From Deltaproteobacteria bacterium (GTDB taxonomy: Bacteria; Myxococcota; Myxococcia; Myxococcales; 40CM-4-68-19), in contig VBLM01000441.1 in NCBI GenBank assembly GCA_005879095.1, positions 1 through 11,771 on the forward strand: a stretch of 11,771 nt of DNA, read 5' to 3'. Both the position numbers and the translations under genes were made by a program. Positions 7,845 through 11,771 of the stretch are shown here, piece by piece. A model generated the notes under the pieces. That model made no database searches. It was not told the origin of the DNA and worked only from the letters and a program-made list of their open reading frames with translations. The first letter of the stretch is position 1. Each line of letters starts with the position of its first letter.

Positions 7845-8833
7845 GCCTCGCGGCGCGCGACGCCGCCACCCGCGCCCTCGACGCCGGCGGGCTCGACGAG
7901 GCCGGCTGCCTGGTCGTGGCGGCGACGCCCGAGCACCTCGACGAATCGATCGAGCTGTGTGCGGCATTGCGCGACGTGGTGGGTGCGGGTGCGCAAATCG
8001 TCGGCGGCGCTACGCTGGCCGCGTTCTGTCCCGGAGACGCCGCCACCGAGGAGGGACCCGCGCTCGGCGTTCCCGGGCAGGGCGCGCTGGGAATCGTCTT
8101 CGCCGATCCGGCCGCGCCGCTGCAGAGGCTCCTCGGCGCGCTCGGCCGCGAGGCGCCCAGGGCGCGAGTCGCGGGCGGCGGCGTGGCGGTCGAGGGCGGC
8201 CTGTTGCTCGACGACGACGTGGTCACCGCGCATGCGGTCGGCGCTTTCTTCCCCGCGCCGGCGCGGGTGGCGGTCGCGCAGTCGCATCAGCCGATCGGCA
8301 ACCCGCTCCTCGTCACCCGCTCGGAAGGACGATCGCTGCTCGAGCTCGATTCGCGTCCCGCGGTCGAGGCGCTGGCCGCTCTCGCCGAGCAGCCGGGTCT
8401 CTCCGGCGATGCGCTGCAGTTCGTCGCGCTCGGCCTCTCGCCGCGGCCGGGCGAGAAGTTCGACGTCGCCGATTTCATCTCCGTCCAGCTGCTCGGCGTC
8501 GACGAGGAGCGCGGCTCGCTGGAGACGGGAATCGCGGTCCCGGAGGGCCACAGCGTCTCGTTCACGCTGCGCGACGGAATGGGCGCCCGCCGCACGCTGC
8601 AGACCGCGCTCAACCGGCTCGCCGGCCCTCCGCCGGCGTTCGGGATCTACTTCGACTGCGCCAGCCGCGGCACGACGCTCTACGGCGTGGACGGGCTCGA
8701 CCTCGATCTGATCGAGAAGTCGCTGGGCCCGTTCCCGCTGCTCTCGCTGCGGACCAGCTTCGAGCTCGGTCCGGCCGGCGACGCCCTCGGCGTCCACCTC
8801 TTCACCGGCGTCCTCGCCCTGGGTGACCAGTGA
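7805..8833 (+). CDS. FIST-domain protein (FIST_N + FIST_C), putative sensory protein
   Basis: A 342-aa soluble protein with the FIST architecture. The N-terminus MRAGAAVSREEDVSLAARDA, followed by a CLVVAATPEHLDE strand and a GGATLAAF-type segment, fits FIST_N. The segment GNPLLVTRSEGRSLLELDSR begins FIST_C, which continues with CASRGTTLYG and a closing HLFTGVLAL. FIST domains are predicted to sense small ligands, possibly amino acids, in signal-transduction proteins; this one has no attached output domain. ATG 7805 lies inside the end of the desaturase gene in another frame, and its TGA overlaps the GTG of the next gene. The three genes probably share a transcript. The ligand and any link to lipid desaturation are unknown. 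Confidence 0.85.
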   Translation: MRAGAAVSREEDVSLAARDAATRALDAGGLDEAGCLVVAATPEHLDESIELCAALRDVVGAGAQIVGGATLAAFCPGDAATEEGPALGVPGQGALGIVFADPAAPLQRLLGALGREAPRARVAGGGVAVEGGLLLDDDVVTAHAVGAFFPAPARVAVAQSHQPIGNPLLVTRSEGRSLLELDSRPAVEALAALAEQPGLSGDALQFVALGLSPRPGEKFDVADFISVQLLGVDEERGSLETGIAVPEGHSVSFTLRDGMGARRTLQTALNRLAGPPPAFGIYFDCASRGTTLYGVDGLDLDLIEKSLGPFPLLSLRTSFELGPAGDALGVHLFTGVLALGDQ

Positions 8834-9234
8834 AGCCCGCCCTTCTCCTCGCGCTCTGCGCCTGCGCGGCCCGCCCGCCCCCGCGGCCGCCGCCGCGCCT
8901 CGCCGCCGCCGTCGAGATCGTGCACATCCAGATCGGTTGGTTGCAGATCAGCAGGGGCGACCCCAACCGGCCTCCGGTCGAGATCCTCCAGGGCGGCGCG
9001 GCGCCCGACGAGCGCCATGCCGAAGAGATCGCCCGCGACCTCTTCGCCAGGTGCCAGCGGGGTGACCCGATGGCGCCGCTGCAGCAGAAGTACTCCGAGG
9101 TCGAGCCCGGCACCGTCACGGTCGACGACGCGACCCGGCAGCCCTTTCGCGATCTCGCCCTCGGTCTCACGAACGGCGAGTGCGCGATGATGCGCAGCGA
9201 TTACGCCTTCCACGTGTTCAAGCGGGTACGCTGA
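8830..9234 (+). CDS. Small parvulin-like (PpiC-type) putative lipoprotein
   Basis: A 134-aa exported protein. Residues 1-12 (MKPALLLALCAC) form a short signal ending in a lipobox-like Cys, followed by a Pro-rich linker (16-22). The rest follows the rotamase/parvulin pattern: a first strand with His (VEIVHIQIGWL, His32), a helix of the 'eeA...a..l..rcqrGdp.a.l...yS' type (HAEEIARDLFARCQRGDP, QQKYSE), then PFRDLALGLTNGE and the closing SDYAFHVFKR (His128), like the family's 'GYHI.kr'. Parvulins isomerise prolyl bonds during folding of exported proteins. The domain is short and divergent, so activity is not assured. The GTG start overlaps the FIST stop (GTGA). The 3' end overlaps the convergent PilZ gene by 17 bp. 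Confidence 0.65.
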   Translation: MKPALLLALCACAARPPPRPPPRLAAAVEIVHIQIGWLQISRGDPNRPPVEILQGGAAPDERHAEEIARDLFARCQRGDPMAPLQQKYSEVEPGTVTVDDATRQPFRDLALGLTNGECAMMRSDYAFHVFKRVR

Positions 9235-9541
9235 GATCCTGCAGGAAGGTCTCGAATTCGATCCCGACGCCGGGTGGATTCGGCCGGCGCCAGCGCACCC
9301 GGGCCCGGACGCGCAGATCCTTTCCGTGCGGCAAGCCGATGGTCGCCACCACTTCCTGGGCTGTTGCCGGGAGCGCCACGCGCAGGAAAGCCCCGCCGGG
9401 AGAGATGTTTTCGGTGACCGCCGAAAGCTCCTGTGCGTCGAACTGCAGCTTCGCCTGAAGCTGCACCGGCCGGCGGGCGAACCGTCGACGCTGGCCGTGC
9501 GCGTCGTTGTCCTGCCAGTCGATCATGGCGGCAATTTCCAT
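9218..9541 (-). CDS. PilZ-domain protein, myxobacterial paralogous type
   Basis: A 107-aa single-domain PilZ protein. It has RRRFARRP near the N-terminus (the RxxxR-like c-di-GMP contact region), TENISPGGAFL (the N/DxSxxG motif), and the closing strand GVGIEFETFL. This pattern is the TIGR02266-type PilZ family, greatly expanded in Myxococcus. PilZ proteins commonly bind c-di-GMP and alter motility, exopolysaccharide or gene expression; some of this subgroup do not bind the nucleotide. The start is uncertain: ATG 9541 and ATG 9526 are both plausible. ATG 9622 would give 134 aa but would overlap the MaoC gene start on the other strand. No clear ribosome binding site decides it. The gene stands alone on the minus strand between two plus-strand units. 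Confidence 0.8.
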   Translation of the reverse strand: MEIAAMIDWQDNDAHGQRRRFARRPVQLQAKLQFDAQELSAVTENISPGGAFLRVALPATAQEVVATIGLPHGKDLRVRARVRWRRPNPPGVGIEFETFLQDLSVPA

Positions 9542-9614
9542 CACGGAACGGTGCCCGACGCAATGCGGCAGATCAGCCTTGACGAAACCTGCCGTACGAC
9601 CTACCGCTAGCTGC

Positions 9615-10085
9615 ATGGCCATCGTGCGAGGGCGGTATTACGAGGACTTCACCGTCGGCGATGTCTACCGGCATCACTGGGGCCGCACGCTGACGCAGGC
9701 CGAATCGCAGCTCTTCGCGACCGCGACGATGAACGCAGTCCCGCTCTACTTCAACGCGCTGCACGCGGAGGCGCTCGGGCACCGGCAGGTGCCGATCCAT
9801 CCGCTTCTGGTCATGAACGTCGTCTTCGGGATGACAGTCGAGGACCTCTCCGAGCAGGCCCTGGCGCACCTCGGCTACTGGAACATGACGTTCCCCCGCT
9901 GGGTCTATCCGGGCGACACGCTCATCTCTTCGTCCGAAGTGCTCGACAAGCGCGAGAGCGGGAGCAAGCCGGACCGCGGCATCGTCCACGTGCGAACGAC
10001 CGGCGTGAACCAGCGCGGCGAGGAAGTCTGCGTCTACGAGCGGAAGATCCTGGTCAAGAAGCGCGCCGCCTACGGGGGTATCTAG
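9615..10085 (+). CDS. MaoC-like hot-dog hydratase, resembling the N-terminal half of mesaconyl-CoA hydratase
   Basis: A 156-aa MaoC-family protein with the R-hydratase hot-dog fold. RYYEDFTVGDVYRHHWGRTL (7-26) starts the domain, followed by a putative active-site segment (NAVPLYFNALHAEALG, 40-55). Then come VVFGMTVEDL (69-78) and VYPGDTL (97-103), and VRTTGVNQRGEEV near the end. From memory, the N-terminal half of Rhodobacter-type mesaconyl-CoA hydratase (Mch) has the same series, including the YPGDTL and RTTGxNQRGE stretches. It would hydrate mesaconyl-CoA to beta-methylmalyl-CoA, probably with a second MaoC domain supplied by the gene at 11243. The stop is immediately followed by the ATG of the acyl-CoA dehydrogenase, so this is the first gene of a four-gene operon. 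MaoC assignment is firm; the exact substrate is inference. Confidence 0.85.
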   Translation: MAIVRGRYYEDFTVGDVYRHHWGRTLTQAESQLFATATMNAVPLYFNALHAEALGHRQVPIHPLLVMNVVFGMTVEDLSEQALAHLGYWNMTFPRWVYPGDTLISSSEVLDKRESGSKPDRGIVHVRTTGVNQRGEEVCVYERKILVKKRAAYGGI

Positions 10086-11243
10086 ATGCTGACCGAGGAG
10101 CACGTCCAAATCCGCGAAAGTGTTCGAGATTTTGCGGAACGTGAGGTCGTGCCCATCGCCAACGAGCTGGACAACAAGGCCGCCGAGATCCCGGAGCACG
10201 TCGTTCGCAAGATGGCCGAGCTCGGGTACTTCGGGCTGATCTTCTCGCCCGATTACGGCGGCAGCGGGCTCGACACGCTGAGCATGGCCGTCGTCGCCGA
10301 AGAGCTGTCGCGCGCATGGCTCTCGGTCGGATCGGTGATGACCCGGATGATCATCACCGCATCCCTGGTTCAATCGAACGGAACGGAAGAGCAGAAAAAG
10401 CGCTTCCTGCCCGGCCTGTGCACGGGCGAGATCCTCGCAGCGGCCGCGTTCACCGAGCCCGACGCGGGCTCGGACAGCGCCGGCATCAAATGCCGCGCCG
10501 TTTTGAAAAATGATCGCTACCTCGTGACGGGTGAAAAAACCTGGTGCACGTGGGCCAACAAAGCCCATCTGCTGTGCACGACAGTCGTGACCAATCCGGA
10601 AGCGCCGAAGAAGCACAATCGGCTGAGCATTCTGCTGATTCCGAAGACGCCGGGAGACAACTTTCATCCGCCGGAGCTGGCGGGGTCGCCGATCCCGAGC
10701 ATCGGCTACAAGGGGATGAACTCGTACGCGCTGCAGTTCGACGGGTACGAAGCGCCGGTGGAGAACCTGCTCGGCGGCGTGCCGGGAAAAGGCTTTTATC
10801 AATTGATGTCGACGTACGAGATCGCCCGCATCCAGACGGCCGCGCGCGCGGTCGGCGTGGCCCAGGCCGCGCTCGAGGCGGCGCTGCGCTACTCGCAGGA
10901 GCGGACGCAGTTCGGCAAGCCAATCTGCGAGTTCCAGGTCATCGGCCACAAGCTCGCGCACATGGCCACGCAGGTCGAAGCCGGGCGGCAGCTCACCTAC
11001 CACGCGGCCCGCATGAAGGACACCGGCAAGCGCTGCGACCTCGAGGCGGGAATGGCCAAGGCCTTCTGCGCCGAGATGGCCGAGCACGTGACGTCCGAAG
11101 CGATGCAGGTCTTCGGCGGCTACGGCTATTCGCGCGAGTTCCCGGCGCAGCGGTTCTGGCGCGACGCGCGCGTCTTCCGCATCTTCGAGGGCACCTCCGA
11201 GATCCAGTACGAAGTCATCGCCAAGCGGCTGCTGGAGAAATGA
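10086..11243 (+). CDS. Acyl-CoA dehydrogenase, resembling methylsuccinyl-CoA dehydrogenase
   Basis: A 385-aa FAD-dependent acyl-CoA dehydrogenase of normal length. Visible signatures are AFTEPDAGSD (121-130, FAD/substrate region), ERTQFGKPI (272-280), QVFGGYGYSR (341-350), RFWRDARV (356-363) and FEGTSEIQ, with the probable catalytic base Glu368. The stretches GYKGMNSYALQFDGY, ENLLGG, ARIQTAARAVGVAQ, RQLTY and RCDLEAGMAK closely recall methylsuccinyl-CoA dehydrogenase (Mcd) of the ethylmalonyl-CoA pathway. It lacks the N-terminal extension of the longer proteobacterial Mcd. It would oxidise methylsuccinyl-CoA to mesaconyl-CoA, the substrate of the neighbouring hydratase. A general short- or branched-chain dehydrogenase is the alternative. 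The ATG follows the MaoC stop directly with GGGGG upstream, and its TGA overlaps the next start. Confidence 0.93.
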   Translation: MLTEEHVQIRESVRDFAEREVVPIANELDNKAAEIPEHVVRKMAELGYFGLIFSPDYGGSGLDTLSMAVVAEELSRAWLSVGSVMTRMIITASLVQSNGTEEQKKRFLPGLCTGEILAAAAFTEPDAGSDSAGIKCRAVLKNDRYLVTGEKTWCTWANKAHLLCTTVVTNPEAPKKHNRLSILLIPKTPGDNFHPPELAGSPIPSIGYKGMNSYALQFDGYEAPVENLLGGVPGKGFYQLMSTYEIARIQTAARAVGVAQAALEAALRYSQERTQFGKPICEFQVIGHKLAHMATQVEAGRQLTYHAARMKDTGKRCDLEAGMAKAFCAEMAEHVTSEAMQVFGGYGYSREFPAQRFWRDARVFRIFEGTSEIQYEVIAKRLLEK

Positions 11244-11657
11244 TGCGGTTCACACGCGACGACAATTTCTACGAGGACCTCGAGGTCGGCGAGACCATCG
11301 TCCACCCGCGCGGGAGGACGGTGTCGGACGAGCACATGATGTGGACGAACTTCGTGCTCAACACGGCGCAGCTGCAGCGGAATCGTCTTTGCCTTCGTCG
11401 CCGGACTGGCTTCGGAAGAGACCGAAGAAAACGCCCTCGCTCAGCTTTCGTACGACGAGGGCCGCCACCTGAATCCCGTGTTCGCCGGCGACACGCTCTT
11501 CGCCGAGAGCACGATCGTCTCCAAGACCGAAGACGATCCGCGCCTCCTGCCGTACAAGAAAGCAGGCGTCGTCAAGATCCTTCTCCGCGGAAAGAATCAA
11601 CGCGACGAGGTGGTGCTCGAGATCACGCGCGAGTTGGTGGTCGCGAAGAAGCCATGA
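11243..11657 (+). pseudogene. Second MaoC-like gene with internal gap and frame change; resembles the C-terminal half of mesaconyl-CoA hydratase
   Basis: The start (ATG 11243, or ATG 11240 overlapping the dehydrogenase stop) reads MRFTRDDNFYEDLEVGETIV and EHMMWTNFVLNTAQL in one frame. From about 11382 a second frame reads IVFAFVAGLASEETEEN, GRHLNPVFAGDTLFAEST and KNQRDEVVLEITRELVVAKK, ending at TGA 11655-11657. Aligned with the sister gene at 9615, about 20-24 residues are missing at the junction, namely the segment corresponding to its residues 45-68 where the hydratase active site lies. The missing length is not a multiple of three. EHMM, NTA and GRHxNPxFAG also occur in the C-terminal half of Mch as I recall it. 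The result cannot be a working hydratase as written. Whether the gap is real or an assembly error cannot be told from this sequence. Confidence 0.75.
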
Positions 11658-11771
11658 AGACCCGCAGCGGCATCGAGATCGAGCGCATCTACGGCCCGGA
11701 CGATGCCGGCGAGTACCCGTTCACGCGCGGCATTCACAAGAACATGTACCTGGGGAAGCTGTGGACGATGC
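11654..11771 (+). CDS. Methylmalonyl-CoA mutase family large subunit, N-terminus only
   Basis: The first 39 residues are visible (MKTRSGIEIERIYGPDDAGE onward), and the window ends in a segment reading YPFTRGIHKNMY then LWTM. This matches the start of B12-dependent acyl-CoA mutases of the methylmalonyl-CoA mutase type (PGEYPFTRGxxxxMYxxxxWTMRQ), which rearrange acyl-CoA carbon skeletons such as methylmalonyl-CoA to succinyl-CoA. Ethylmalonyl-CoA mutases, as I recall them, start instead with a PW..RTYxGHS stretch and lack YPFTRG, so this looks more like the methylmalonyl or isobutyryl type. The ATG overlaps the stop of the preceding MaoC gene (ATGA). The catalytic barrel and B12 domain lie outside the window. 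Confidence 0.8.
   Translation, partial: MKTRSGIEIERIYGPDDAGEYPFTRGIHKNMYLGKLWTM

Noticed and set aside
9573..11087. 504-codon minus-strand open frame opposite the MaoC and acyl-CoA dehydrogenase genes
   Set aside because: It is fully antisense to two clearly conserved enzymes and its product resembles nothing known; a shadow frame.
1..11771. tRNA, rRNA, CRISPR array, insertion sequence or phage genes
   Set aside because: I saw no cloverleaf-like sequence, no regularly spaced repeats, and no transposase, integrase or phage motifs on either strand.

Overview
The window is GC-rich, densely coded bacterial DNA with many overlapping start and stop codons. It most likely comes from a myxobacterial-type (Myxococcota/Deltaproteobacteria) genome. 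The pointers are a PilZ protein of the paralogous kind common in Myxococcus, a TonB protein with a GGV-repeat linker, a TonB-dependent receptor (TBDR) with an N-terminal carboxypeptidase-regulatory domain, and a FIST protein. This placement is inference; no rRNA, tRNA or other marker gene is present.

Region 1 (1-6355) is an outer-membrane uptake locus. Three minus-strand genes form a tight operon read from 5474 down to the left edge: a Cys-containing putative lipoprotein, a TBDR of about 948 aa, and a 5'-nucleotidase-type metallophosphatase that runs off the window. The lipoprotein stop and TBDR start overlap (GTGA), and 4 nt separate TBDR and nucleotidase. A TonB energy transducer is divergently transcribed from the same 134-bp gap. 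A plausible reading is surface hydrolysis of a phosphorylated substrate coupled to TonB-dependent import. As given, the TBDR carries a frameshift near 4040 and the nucleotidase an in-frame TAG at 1274-1276.

Region 2 (6276-6992) holds a Phd/YefM-like antitoxin-type DNA-binding protein with no toxin beside it. Just upstream is a striking 66-bp inverted repeat (6857-6922). Its two 21-bp arms are exact reverse complements, and each contains the 12-bp palindrome TTTTGTACAAAA, whose TGTACA core is the known core of Phd/YefM operators. A near-perfect third copy sits on the TBDR start (4331-4343).

Region 3 (6993-9541) has a plus-strand run of acyl-CoA desaturase, FIST-domain protein and a small parvulin-like putative lipoprotein, with overlapping ends. 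A convergent PilZ gene follows.

Region 4 (9615-11771) is a plus-strand CoA-ester operon: MaoC hydratase, acyl-CoA dehydrogenase, a second MaoC gene, and the start of a methylmalonyl-CoA-mutase-family large subunit. The two MaoC proteins resemble the two halves of mesaconyl-CoA hydratase, and the dehydrogenase resembles methylsuccinyl-CoA dehydrogenase, so the set looks like part of the ethylmalonyl-CoA pathway or a variant. The second MaoC gene lacks about 20-24 codons over the active-site segment and changes frame there.

Three lesions in under 12 kb, all in otherwise well-conserved genes, may be sequence or assembly errors rather than real gene decay.
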